64,000 bases of DNA. It comes from Agapanthus africanus. Its lineage: Eukaryota; Streptophyta; Magnoliopsida; Asparagales; Amaryllidaceae. The stretch spans positions 515,277,772 through 515,341,771 of the forward strand of contig JASDDO010000001.1 of assembly GCA_030015575.1 (NCBI GenBank). The letters run 5' to 3'. Positions 1-9,951 of this stretch are shown piece by piece (position 1 is the stretch's first letter; each line of letters starts with the position of its first letter). A program made the translations under genes and the position numbers. The notes beneath the pieces were generated by a model that was not told the DNA's origin, ran no database searches, and worked only from the letters and a program-made list of their open reading frames with translations.

Positions 1-848
1 GCCGGTGAGATGATGTTAGTGACGACTGGAGGCGAGACGAGGGGGATGATCGGGTTTGGTTAGGGACTCGGTTATTATTTTTGGAGGGGGGGAAGAAAGA
101 GTGAAGGGGAGAGAGATGAGATTTGAATGCGGGGAAAGAGACGTAGGGTAAATAAAGGAGATTAATGGGATTAATTATGATTAAAAGGGATTAATGTTAG
201 AATTAATGTTAAAAAGGAATTAATGGAAACTAAGGAAGGGATTTTCAGTTTGATTTTGTATGAGAATTCAAAAGAAAGGGAAGGTCAATTATGAGAAGAA
301 GGGGAATAGAATTTGGAGCGAGAAGAGATGTGTACGTGGGGGTGAGAGAGAGTGAGAACGTGGGTGATTTTAATTAGTAAGGAAAATATAAAGAAGAGAG
401 AGTGTGAGTAACAGGAGAGGGAGAGAGAGGGGGGGGGGAATAATGGAAAATTAATAGATATGATTATTAGGATTTAATAAAATTAAATTGGGGTAATATT
501 TGAGTTTTAATGGAGAATAAATTTTGAATTTGAAAGAGATGGAATAAACTGTTGGGGGAAGAGAAAATGGAGGGTTTGGGCTATTGGGCTTGGGCCTAGA
601 GATCGGGTTAGAATGGTTGTTACAATTTAAATTGTTTAGGGAATTAATGTTAGAATAAAGAAATGGAATTAGGGTCTTGGAAAAATATATAAAATATGAA
701 ATAAGAAAAATATATAATTAGGAGAAACAATAGGAAAATATAGGGAATAAATTAAAAGGAAAATAATTAGGATTTTTATACAAGAAATTATTGAGCAAAA
801 ATATTTATTCGAATACGGAAAATAAATATAAAGGAACTGGGTATTACA
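1..848 (-). repeat. 5' portion of an E-like gypsy LTR, cut by window edge
   Basis: Read on the minus strand it begins TGTAATACCC at 848, the same start as the E LTRs at 11581 and 15755. It then passes from A/T-rich sequence into pyrimidine-rich sequence, as those LTRs do. It interrupts the RT of the C1 element exactly after the Asn-Ala-Pro-Ala motif, so it is a later insertion. The sequence to its right begins TTGCT, which should be the target duplication. The other end lies outside the window, so I cannot say whether this is a solo LTR or a full element. The open frames here are short and low-complexity. Confidence 0.7.
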
Positions 849-1344
849 TTGCTGGTGCGTTGGTCACTCCAAATAGCATCACTAGAAATTCGTAATGACC
901 ATAGCGAGTTCTGAATACCGTTTTATGAATATTAGCTTCCTTGACCTTTACCGTATGATAACCTGAACGAAAATCTAATTTAGAGAAAACACAATATCCA
1001 CTTAGCTGATCGAATAGATCGTCGATTCTCGGTAGCGGATACTTGTTCTTTATCGTTACTTCGTTCAAGGTTCTATAATCAGTGCGCATTCTGTATGAAC
1101 TTTCCTTCTTCTTCACAAGTAATACTGGTGATCCCCAACTTGAAGTGCTGGGACGAATCCATCCTTTCTCCAATAATTCGTCCAACTGAGTTCGGACTTC
1201 TTTCAAACTTTCCGGACTTAATCGATAAGGTGCTTTGATCACCGGTTGTGCTCCTGGTACTAAATCAATGCTGAATTCAAGAGCCCGATCGGAAGGTAAA
1301 CTTGATATATCGTCAGGAAATACATCGTCGAACTCTCGAACCAC
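849..1344 (-). pseudogene. Reverse transcriptase (N-terminal half) of C1
   Basis: This is an open frame of about 165 residues on the minus strand. It starts in the linker before RT ([11 protein letters not shown]) and runs through the gypsy RT landmarks: an acidic-proline entry ([11 protein letters not shown]), [10 protein letters not shown], the [13 protein letters not shown] segment, the [10 protein letters not shown] block, [14 protein letters not shown], and the first catalytic aspartate in [11 protein letters not shown]. It stops at GVTNAPA, where the next residues should continue the fingers/palm. The following bases are the first bases of the LTR that ends at 848. The YxDD active site, RNase H and integrase are therefore missing. 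The frame itself is uninterrupted, so this part of the copy is not badly decayed. Confidence 0.93.
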
Positions 1345-1914
1345 ATCTGGTTTTGATTCTTCCTCTGCTTGAGTTGTTGCAATAACTGCCTTCTTCGGCT
1401 TCGCCTTGTAAGTACTTGGCTCTAGGGTATCTCCACTTTTGAAATAGAAGACCCGATGGTCTGGAATCTCGAATACTACCCTCCTTTGACGACAGTCGAT
1501 AGTAGCATAAAAGGTTCCTAGCTAATCCATTCCTAGAACCACATCGAAGTTTGGTATGTCCAGCACCTTGAAGTCAGCATAGAATTCTCTGCTGCAGACG
1601 ACTGCTGGACACAAGTGTTATCCCATTGTTGCTTTTAGAACGCCATTTCCTGAACCGACATTCCAACTGGATACAAGCGGTGTGACTGGAATCGCATGAG
1701 TTCGGACGAACCGTTGCGACATAAAGCAGTGAGATGCTCCAGTACCGAAGAGTGCTAGTGCAGCAAGTGAGGCTACTAAGATTGTACCTAAGGTATGTGG
1801 GATATGTTTTAGGTATAGGGAAAAAATATGTGGGTAGATATTAAGACTGAAAGGAAAGCTTGAAAAGAAAGGGTTACCAGTGATAATTTGGCCAGTGGCC
1901 TCAGCTTCTTCCAC
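1345..1914 (-). pseudogene. Aspartic protease and linker of C1
   Basis: It lies between gag and RT on the minus strand. The protease motif reads FGTGASHCF, so the catalytic Asp of the usual FDTGAS is Gly in this copy. Downstream, VLDIPNFDVVLGMD is followed by a TAG in place of the conserved Trp, then [11 protein letters not shown], the usual end of the gypsy protease. A second stop lies just before HLCPAVVCSREFY. The frame is otherwise readable from the end of gag (EEAEATGQIITG) into RT. Thirty extra residues between ITG and TILVASL, which family members lack, coincide with a GT-AG interval at 1788-1877, listed separately. Confidence 0.82.
1788..1877 (-). other. Candidate 90-nt intron upstream of the C1 protease
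   Basis: On the minus strand this interval begins GTAACC and ends CCTTAG. It is T-rich, and removing it joins Thr-Gly to Thr-Ile-Leu in frame, giving the ITGTILV... run usual before the gypsy protease. It is 90 nt long and has no in-frame stop, so an ordinary in-frame insertion is also possible. C2 lacks this part of the element, so there is no second copy for comparison here. Confidence 0.5.
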
Positions 1915-3140
1915 GATCATCGTGAAAGCCTGTCGCCATGGTACATTCCTCCTGGCCTGAGGAGAATTCCTCGGAACGTTGCGTGAGCTTGATGGAACTG
2001 ATGAGGAGGAGGTGCAGTTGGTGGTCCTCTAGGTGGTGGAGCAGGTAGTGCAAGTCTTGGAGCAGGTGTCTGAAAGGCTGGTCTCTGCTGATAAGTGATT
2101 GTTGGACTGGGTGCAGCAATTGGGTTTTGTCTTTTGGGGACAAGGCCCAATATCATGAGTAGCTGAGCCGCAGACTAAGTAAAGACGGTTGTCTCGCCGG
2201 AAGTCTTTCATCATATGTCCAACTCTTTTGCAGTAGGTACAAAAGGCTGGGTTGGGCCTGTTGTTCGGAACTCCCGGTCTCCTTGGCACAAATGGTGGCC
2301 TTGATGAGGCTCCTCCTGCCATCTGGTTGGCAGGACGCCTAACTCCAGCAGATTGAGGTCTGCCCCTCATCTTTTCCACTGCCTCATAACGGCGGACAGC
2401 TTTCAGAGCCGATTCATGAGTCGGAAAATCTCCTGTGGCCAGTGCAGCCTGGATCTCCGAATCTAAACCTTATTGAAATTGGCGGTCTCTGATCTCATCC
2501 GTCGGTATCAGGTGTGCCGCAAATCTGTTTAAGTATTGTGTTAGCTGTGTAATATGTGATTTATTGAAAAATCGAATTATTGAGACATATCTTACCGACT
2601 GAGCATGGTGAACTCAGCGTCATATTCATCTACTGACTTGGTCCACATCAAACCTTGTTGAAGATGGATGAACTGATGTTCCATGTCGAACCTGGCAGTC
2701 TCAGGGAAGCACTTTGCGTTGAACATGTCTCGGAAAGTCTTCCATTCGATGGGTTGTTCAAGACGGCTTTCTTCCGCCTTCCACCTATTCCGTGCATTGT
2801 CCGTGAGTTGCAGTTTCGCAACACGGACCCAAGCTCCCTCTGGCACTTTTGCCACTGCCAGATCATCTTCGATACTCTGAGCCTATTCCTCAGCTTCCAG
2901 TGGGTTCTCCTTTCCTGAGAACTGTTTGGGGTGCAAAGCCCAGAATTGCTTCACCCCAGGTGCTTCTGCCTCAGGATGGTTCATTAAAAGAGAAGTCTTA
3001 TGTTACTGTCCTTCTAAGAGGCTGCGGATTGCCTCAAACAGAACCGTTTGCTTGTTGATTGGAGCAGGGATGGCAGGTGTGAGTGGTAGTGGTGGAGGTG
3101 TGTTGTTGACATTGGTGCTGGTATTGTTCGGGGAATCCAT
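1915..3140 (-). pseudogene. Gag of C1
   Basis: It starts at the ATG of MDSPNNTSTN on the minus strand, the same start as gag in C2. Order: Pro-rich N-terminus; retrotransposon gag domain (about 2592-2990, with WVRVAKLQLTD, WKTFRDMFNAKCFP and FIHLQQG); an intron at 2525-2595; the FAAHLIPTDEIR segment; a basic linker; and two zinc knuckles, CTYCKRVGH followed by an Arg where the last Cys is expected, then LVCGSATHDIGPCP. A Pro-rich tail runs into protease. There are at least three breaks: a frameshift near 3003, TAG for a Trp near 2885, and TAA after FQ near 2474. Gag would form the virus-like particle and bind the genomic RNA; this copy cannot. Confidence 0.88.
2525..2595 (-). other. Probable spliceosomal intron (71 nt) in C1 gag
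   Basis: On the minus strand it begins GTAAGATATG and ends TTAAACAG. It has a CTAAC branch-point match (2540-2544) about 20 nt before the AG and an A/T-rich body. Removing it joins LSR to FAAHL, the contiguous sequence expected in gypsy gag. Left in, it gives TAA immediately after the Arg codon. The same intron is in C2 at 43827-43895 with the same ends but 69 nt long. The two-base length difference would break a coding frame but is harmless in an intron. Confidence 0.78.
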
Positions 3141-3283
3141 AACTTTGAAGAAAAATTGGGTTAGGACAGATTCAAAATAAATGATAAGATTCAAGGAGTA
3201 TGAATTGTAAAGAATATTTTAGTTGCTAGTTCTTGTGTTATATTGCTTAGGTTGTTTACGCAGAGCAGAACTGCATGGTAGGG

Positions 3284-3389
3284 TTCTATACAGTTCAGAC
3301 CTGCATCGGCCACCAACAAAACATGTCATGCCCCGCTTCTATACAGTTCAGACCTGCATCAGCCACCAACAAAACATGTCATGCCCCGC
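3284..3389 (+). repeat. 53-bp tandem duplication across the C1 LTR/PBS junction
   Basis: Two 53-bp units (3284-3336 and 3337-3389) are identical apart from one transition. Each ends with TGTCATGCCCCGC, the terminal bases of the LTR. The LTR end, the spacer and the primer-site region are therefore present twice in a row. C2 has a single copy at the same place (44590-44650). Confidence 0.9.
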
Positions 3390-3958
3390 TTCCCAGTGTA
3401 CGGGCAGAGGACGCGACGAGACCGCTACTTTTTTCTCAGAAGTAAATACGCTAAGCTTAACTAAGCAATATTAAAGAAATGTACACAAGAGACAAAAGTA
3501 ATGAACAACAACTTTATTTATTAACATTCTTTTGTACAATGCATGGAAAAGCAAATACATCTGAATGAAAGCAATGCCTAAACAGTGGCATAACAGAAAA
3601 GGAAAATACAGAATGTAAAAGAAAAAGTACAAGTGAAACTACAGCCCGGGATCTTCAGTAAACTGGTCCAAGTCTTCGGCGCTGGGCTCGATCTCTGGAA
3701 GGCCCGAATCACTTGACGATATTCAAAGAAGAAGAAAGAGAATGTCGTCAGCGAACAAATCGCTCAGTAAGTCCCAAAGATAAAGGAGAAGTAGAATAGG
3801 CAGAGAGAGTGTGTAACTTTTAAAGTTGTATTTAGTGTTAACGCTGTTGTTTGTATCTTGGTACAGAAGGATGCCAGTATATACGAGAGGAGTCTCAGTA
3901 GACCAGAGACTAAAATGAACAGAATGTACAAGGAACCGTTATGCCACGGTACAACAGC

Positions 3959-6164
3959 TGCAGGGTTCCCTAGTACGGCAGCAAGGTTTCGGGAGGCATC
4001 TTTCATGCCATATTAAAAATTTGCCGTTCTAGCTAACCCTAACCCTAGAATCGTATACTAGAAATCCGACGGAATGAAATGCAAACGACTTTGCAAGTAA
4101 ATTGAACAAGGGATACAACTTTTGTAGACCGGTCCTTCACTTCATTAGCTCCGTGTAGTCATCCCTTCGCTGTGATCATGAACTCCCAGACTCCAGAGAG
4201 GCTCCACAAGATGTACGGATCAAGCTTGCTAGAAGACTTCGAGGTCGAAGATGATCTACGTCGAGGAGACACTAACCCAAGATATCTCTTCACTAATTGT
4301 GGAATTAGTGAAGCAAACACCCTATACTAAATGGCAAGTAGTAGAGGATGATGAAGTAGAAAGTTGGCTCACTTTAGAATTATTTTTCTCACAATATTTC
4401 ATCACCTCTTAAAACCCTAGAAAACCTTTTTCTTGAGCTCATGAAGAAGAAGATGAAGAGAGATGAATGAGAGTTATGAATGAATAATTCATGAGGTTAG
4501 AAATGCAACCATGATGAGTTATCCTCTCATGCCTAACTCATGCAGAGAATAAAACAAGGGCTAAGGTTAAGGGTTGGGTTAACAAATATCTTAAGCAATG
4601 ACAAAAGAGTTGAATAAGTCAATGTATCCATAAGCTTCTACAAGCTTATCCATGGCTAATTCCAAATGTTTTGTGAATTACTTAATGATAAATAAAATCC
4701 AAACATAAACCCTAGCATGGTATAATTCTCATACTAATATGTTGCATTTGTAACCTAGCATGACACAAACATGTACACAAATATACATATCACATATATA
4801 CAATGTGCACATCATGTGAGAAAAGAAATCATAAGTGAGCTAATACTAGTTAATGTAAATTAATATATCAAATACATAATTATAAATTAGATTATCAAAT
4901 CAACTCTTGATTTAATAATCCGGTTATATCACATATAACCTACTAATATCATATGTAACGACTTATCGAATCAACACTTGATCCGATAACCCGGCTATAT
5001 CATATATAACCGACCGATATCACATATCACGAGAATAGAATACGGTATCTCATATTGTATTAGTCTCGGTCCCGCACATATCACATATGCGCTCCTACTC
5101 CGTTTCGCTTGAGCCAGGAAACCCCTGTGTAGGACTTTAAAGATTCGTCAATACGCCGGCAGTAGGTGATGATCATATCAAACACCCACAAGCCGCAAGC
5201 GGTCTGCTAAACGTAACGGCCACCCGGGTATTGAGCGATCAGAAGATCAACAAGCCAGCCTGCTCGTACTCCTGCGAATCCAATCAGTAACACTACCGTA
5301 CAGTCCGGTCTCTTCGTCTGATATGTCGTATATCTCGTCTATGGGTGGTAAACGTCAGACCCCAGTAACTCGATAAGTCGTGTCGATACGAGGCTCATAA
5401 CGGGTCGAGAAACTACTGATAACACTTACCAGTATATCTCTGAAGCAGCCATGGCCAGGGACTTGCTGTTATAGCCAATCGAGCACAGCACAACATCAAC
5501 TCCCAATACCGGGAGAGACGAAACCCCTCCTATCGCTCATTGTTTCCATATGATTCGGGACTGTACCCAAAAGACACCATTTTGCATGTTCTCTCGAACG
5601 TGGTAAGGTGGAAATCAAAGCACAGTGGGAATCACACAAGACTCTATGATGATCTCGGGTCTACAGACTAATCTGTACCAGTGTCATCAGAGAACTGCCA
5701 TCTAACGTGAGGTATAATACCATATGGGAGTTCTCGGCGAGTCCGTATAGTGTACTCAGTGTCCACTGAGCACTCGTATACTGTCTCTGATGTCAAACAC
5801 CAATGGATATGGGATCATCCATCGCCCATCTACATCGATCGAGAAGCTATACGCTAGTCTACTCTGGTATATCGATGCCCTGTCTCGATACACCCACGAC
5901 TAGGAACATTTGAAGGATGTAATTGGTGACTATGTTGTCTCTACAAGTATGATCTGCATCATAATCCTGGTAGTCAAGTACTCATCCTAAGGACTTTATC
6001 AACATGTAATATAGAGACAATCAGTGTACATGTTAAGATAAAGAGCAACCGGATATCATACTATCATGTCGAGCAAGAAAGTACTCCCTATACGTGTCCA
6101 AGCATCCACTACAGTATACATCGTATGTACAGTAATGGCCTCTAGGGCATACATATAACTAACA
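3959..6164 (-). mobile_element. Solo LTR of a Ty1/copia Angela-like element
   Basis: Read on the minus strand it begins TGTTAGTTATATG and shortly afterwards carries the ATGCCCTAGAGGCCATTACTG block. That block is shared with the copia LTR at 22448 and is typical of BARE/Angela LTR starts. It ends ...GAACCCTGCA. It is flanked by ACAGC on the left and ACAGT on the right, a 5-bp target duplication with one transition. The empty site is seen in C2 at 40318 and 45240. No internal sequence remains, so this is a solo LTR left by LTR-LTR recombination. Two telomere-like CCCTAA units near 4036 are part of it. Confidence 0.88.
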
Positions 6165-7032
6165 ACAGTAACAAAATACAGATTAGGTGTCTTAAATCTT
6201 GCACTCTCGTACCACTTCCAACACCTTCCGTACCAATCTACCCCTTAAACCCCACGATATCTTGTTTGTATTGTATTGTAAATTGAATTATCTTGTAATA
6301 TAAATTGTATAATTTGATGACTTGCCGAAACCATGATATCAGTAAATGGATGTAACTGGAGAATCATGGATGTAACTGGAGAATCATGTAAATGGAAGTA
6401 TATCCATGGTTCGGTTCAGTCAATACAAATTGAATAGATTGAATATATGTATTCATGGATTCATATTGCATTGTAGTTTGTACTTGAATCATATTCAAGT
6501 CAGATTATTTATAATGAGACTCAGTCTGAGTCAGAATAATTAGAAAAGAAATTGAAGTCCTGAATTAGGTTTTGGTGTTATCGGTAACCGCTGCACATGG
6601 GCGGCATGATTTGTGTCTTTTTCAAACACGATTACCGTATTGATAATACCGTTTGTTAAGTTATCTACCTTAAATAGGCAAGCACCCATATATCCGGCTC
6701 CTTGAGGCTCAAGAGACCGGTCCCGCTTAAACCTATATTTACTAGGGTTCTTATTGTAATTTATAAAACTTGAGGAGGTTTTATGTAAAAATAATTTTGT
6801 ATAATTTAAAAAATACACCTCAAGTATTTAATTATCGTCTTTAGAGTTTTCATAGATGTAGATTTTATATATGTCACATTTCTAGTGAATAAACCTATTT
6901 TTCATAATACATGGTATTTAGTTGTAAAGTATTGAACTTGTATGGAATTTCATGGTATTTTCATGTAAAGTGATTCTTTTGATTTGGAAAAGTTGGAATA
7001 TTTATATTATATCAAAAATAGATATTTTGATA

Positions 7033-7040
<8 letters not shown>

Positions 7041-7068
<28 letters not shown>
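7041..7068. repeat. (AT)n microsatellite in C1 LTR
   Basis: A run of about 14 AT units that is short or absent at the matching place in the C2 LTRs. Confidence 0.9.
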
Positions 7069-7071
<3 letters not shown>

Positions 7072-8290
7072 TAAATAAAATAAATTTTAATTTATTATTT
7101 TTCTAGAAATCTCATTTTCTTAAGATATTTGTATTTTTAAATTTTTCGAGACCGAATGCTCCTTGCGGAGGCCTGGATCTCGCACTACTAAGCCCAGGGA
7201 TGTGTGATAATCCGCACCATCCCAGACGGGTTCCCCAAAATGGGTTGTAGTGGCACTTTACAAAGATTTGTTTAAAATACATAATCTTGTGAAAATGGTT
7301 TTTATAAGTTAGAGATAGTTTTGTGTAAAACGGTATTTTCCGAATCTATATTTCCAAAAAGGTATTGTGCTATGTTGCATATGAGTGTTGTGAGGAGGTA
7401 GGTCATTACCTCGTGATCTATCTAAAGGTATAGCAAGATTAATAATGTTTTAAAGTCGAAACTAAACTACATGGTATTTTACTGAAAAAGTACGATAAAA
7501 ATTGTAATAAGAAATATTTTGTTATGAAACTTGTTCAACATGTTTTGTAAATAATTAATAGTCAAGATGTAAGAGTTTAGTATGGTTGTATTTGAGGAAA
7601 GTTGATCTTTTTAAAGAAAACCGAATCGGAAGTCGGATTAACTCCGCTTCCGTCTGGTTTTAGTTTTACAAATTTTTAGAATGGAATAGAGAAGGGGGAG
7701 AAGGGACTTACCTGTTGTTAGGTTAGATAAGAGGGAGTGGAGGAAGTAAGATTTGTCGGTGCGTCGTTTCGTTACCGGAAGCTCCTAGAGTCGTCGTCGG
7801 AAAATTGCCGGAGCTTCGCCCTTCGCTAACTTCACTTGTACACAAATTTCTAGAGAGTTTTTTTTGAGAGTTTTGGACAGAATTTATGAGTGAGGGGTGT
7901 GTGTTTAGGGATGGTATTTATATTATAATCTAGGGTTAGGGTTTGATAGGAAAATTTATTAAAATAAATTGCATTAAAAAGTTTTAATTGAATTTTAATT
8001 ATCTCTGTTAGTGTGCAGGATATTTAAACTATACAGGAGTTAAAAGAAGACCAAAAGGCACAGGGTTCATGAAGGGCCAACTCGGATTTGGCCGAGTTCG
8101 GCCGGCGATGCCGGCCGAGTCAGCCGCGCCGCCGGTCCGATCTGGCCGGGTCAGGGGGCCACGTATCCCTCGCTTCCTGATGTATCCCCTGGGTCAGTTT
8201 GTTTTTAGTGTGACTTTTGGTTTTACGGATTTAGCACGTGTAGACTCTTGGAATTCTAAAAATTTAAAAGAAAACAATATTAAAAATAAT

Positions 8291-8362
8291 GTAGGTGGTG
8301 GGATTTGAACTCTGATGTTTTGGTTCAACAGTGCAAGGTCTTACCAATGAGCTACAAGCTCC
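8291..8362 (-). other. tRNA-like block (pol III A and B boxes) in C1 LTR U3
   Basis: On the minus strand, TAGCTCATTGGTAA (8341-8354) matches a tRNA A box, and GTTCAAATCC (8301-8310) matches the B box GWTCRANNC, about 30 nt apart. The stretch reads like a tRNA from the D arm to the T arm. It lies about 115-190 bp inside the LTR start, in the sense orientation of the element. The equivalent blocks are at 42845-42918 and 50198-50270. It probably derives from a tRNA or SINE. It is not a functional tRNA gene, because no acceptor stem pairing is evident. Confidence 0.65.
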
Positions 8363-8477
8363 TTCTTGCTATTAAAAAGCAAAACAATCATTTATAGTAC
8401 TCACAGGAAATGCAAATACCCCAAGTATACATTAACTTTTAAACAAATTTTTGTACACTAAAATTGGAGTTGTTACA

Positions 8478-9204
8478 TAGACCACGGGGTGTGGGGTAGT
8501 TTGAGTGTGAGTTCGATCAACGGAATCTCAGGAGTCCGACTGCCGGCATATGTAGTGATTTCGGGAGTCGTATGGATGGTGTTTCTGATCATTAGCGAGC
8601 ATGATTCGGGCTCGTGTTCCATTGCCCCTGATGCCTATTCTTGGGTTGGGGATACTCTTGCGATGGTTGACGCTCACACTTGAATTGACGATAGGTTTAG
8701 TGACCTGGACATTGAGACTTAGAGACCGATAGCTTTAGTGATATGGACATTGCATTGATTACTGATCTAATGCACTGGCTTTATCGTTACATGTACCGAT
8801 TATTTCATACTCGCGTCATTACTCTATGTTACTGCTTCATGTTTATCATCATTGCACATTATACATGTATATATTGCTATTGTTTCGCTATGACGACCTG
8901 AGTATGCATATTTAGAGTGAGAAGTAGACTTAGCCCGAATCAGGATCTGTCTTACATTGAGGATTCCGCGGACATTTAGATCAGCGACGCCAGCACTATC
9001 TTTCCCTTAACTCTATCTGGTTAGTTTTATATCTGTTTTGATAGAATTAGCGACTGCATTTCTCATTTCCTGTGCTATGATTACTGATTACCATGTAACG
9101 CTAGAAGCCGAAGTATGACTACGACAGGATATTTCCTTGACCGTAGGAGCATGGATGGCCTTGTCACCCCTCATATTCCGTATTTTGGGAAGCGGGGCGT
9201 GACA
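8478..9204 (+). repeat. 3'-terminal part of E1 5' LTR
   Basis: It aligns closely with 18723-19364 and, inverted, with 12261-12985. It ends GGGAAGCGGGGCGTGACA directly before the PBS region. It begins abruptly at 8478 because C1 inserted there. Confidence 0.88.
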
Positions 9205-9213
9205 TGGTTTTGT

Positions 9214-9225
9214 TGGTATCAGAGC
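9214..9225 (+). promoter_or_regulatory. Primer binding site, initiator Met tRNA
   Basis: TGGTATCAGAGC lies nine bases after the LTR end. It is the standard plant iMet-tRNA PBS and sets the element's orientation as plus. Confidence 0.92.
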
Positions 9226-9582
9226 CAGGTTTGATTTAGAATGAGATAACAGTTTCCGACTAGCGCTTGACAATTTAAGTCACCCTTTCAGTCTAGATTG
9301 TAAATTTGTTATCCTTGACTAGGATCTCTATAGTTTGTCAAGCTACATTTTGACTCCATCTGCTAGAGTTTTGGGTGACTTAATAGAGTTATGTGATTGT
9401 AACTATGAACTGCAGCATAGTTATAAGGCATCACTCTGCTTGAGTGACTTGGAGTTCTACATTTGATTCCCGCTCGATTAAGTTTCACCCCACGACATAT
9501 TCTTGCTTCGTTTGTCAATTCTATATTTTAATCCGATTCTTATATCTTATACCGAAGTCTGAAAATTTGTTATTTCGGAATT

Positions 9583-9753
9583 ATGGCTTCCTACGACTCT
9601 CCTTCCACCTCCGCTTTCCAGGATCACCCCGCCGAGATTTTGGGTATACTGCAAGGATTGAGAGAAGCCCAAGAGAGGACGAACGATCTTTTAGCTGAGG
9701 CGTTAAGGAGGCAGCTAGTTCGAGCACCAGGAGGAGCCCCGATCGTGAGGTAA
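9583..9753 (+). pseudogene. Gag N-terminal stub of E1 (56 codons)
   Basis: The ATG begins MASYDSPSTSAFQDHPAEIL, followed by a probably helical GLREAQERTNDLLAEALRRQ segment, and the frame stops at TAA (9751-9753). It sits where gag should start, about 380 bp after the LTR. The capsid core expected next is absent. The zinc-knuckle frame begins 30 bp later in another phase, so the middle of gag has been deleted. I infer gag from position and from the knuckles downstream, since the stub alone is not diagnostic. Confidence 0.65.
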
Positions 9754-9782
9754 TCCCTGTTAGTAAAAGAGGAGGCGTACAG

Positions 9783-9941
9783 ATGAAGTGCTCATTTGTC
9801 CCTCGGCTTGAGGAGCAGCAGAGAACCCAAGTATGCAGTTATTGCAAGAGACTGGGGCACCTTCGGAGAGACCGTTGCCGGGCTAAAGGGCAGTGCTTAA
9901 TTTGTGGATCCGGCAAGCATCTTGTTAATGGTTGCCCTTGA
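9783..9941 (+). pseudogene. Gag zinc-knuckle fragment of E1 (52 codons)
   Basis: It contains two intact zinc knuckles: CSYCKRLGHLRRDRC (C-X2-C-X4-H-X5-C) and CLICGSGKHLVNGC (C-X2-C-X4-H-X4-C), then Pro and TGA. This is the nucleocapsid part of gag that binds genomic RNA. All zinc ligands are kept here, whereas both C copies have lost at least one. The fragment is out of frame with the N-terminal stub upstream. After it there is no pol. Confidence 0.82.
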
Positions 9942-9951
9942 AGGATAGAAC

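Larger units (their letters stand above)
849..8477 (-). mobile_element. C1: Ty3/gypsy (chromovirus-like) retrotransposon, partial
   Basis: Minus-strand element. Its 5' LTR (3377-8477, with a nested solo LTR) is followed leftward by a PBS region, gag, protease and the N-terminal half of RT. The rest of pol and the 3' LTR are cut off by the LTR ending at 848. Gag shows the retrotransposon gag fold region and two CCHC-type knuckles, and RT is of gypsy type. It inserted into the 5' LTR of E1: at 8478 the E LTR resumes in the middle of the sequence that is continuous at 18720. Multiple stops and frameshifts make it inactive. The lineage is probably Tekay/Del-like from the long LTR, but this was not tested. 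Confidence 0.85.
3377..8477 (-). repeat. 5' LTR of C1, interrupted by a solo copia LTR
   Basis: Read on the minus strand, the LTR runs from TGTAACAACTCC at 8477 to GGGGCATGACA at 3377. Without the nested 2206-bp LTR and its 5-bp duplication it is about 2.9 kb. It aligns along its length with both C2 LTRs, although C2 has about 0.4 kb more near its middle (41475-41880). U3 contains a tRNA-like block (8291-8362). The many short open frames here are not conserved between copies and are not genes. Confidence 0.87.

Noticed and set aside
3284..3389. CRISPR-like or satellite repeat
   Set aside because: Only two units, and they coincide with the LTR/primer junction.
4036..4050. Interstitial telomere repeat
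   Set aside because: Only two CCCTAA units inside a copia LTR, well within chance.
8291..8362. Functional tRNA gene
   Set aside because: A and B boxes are present but I see no acceptor stem or convincing anticodon arm, and it recurs inside LTRs.
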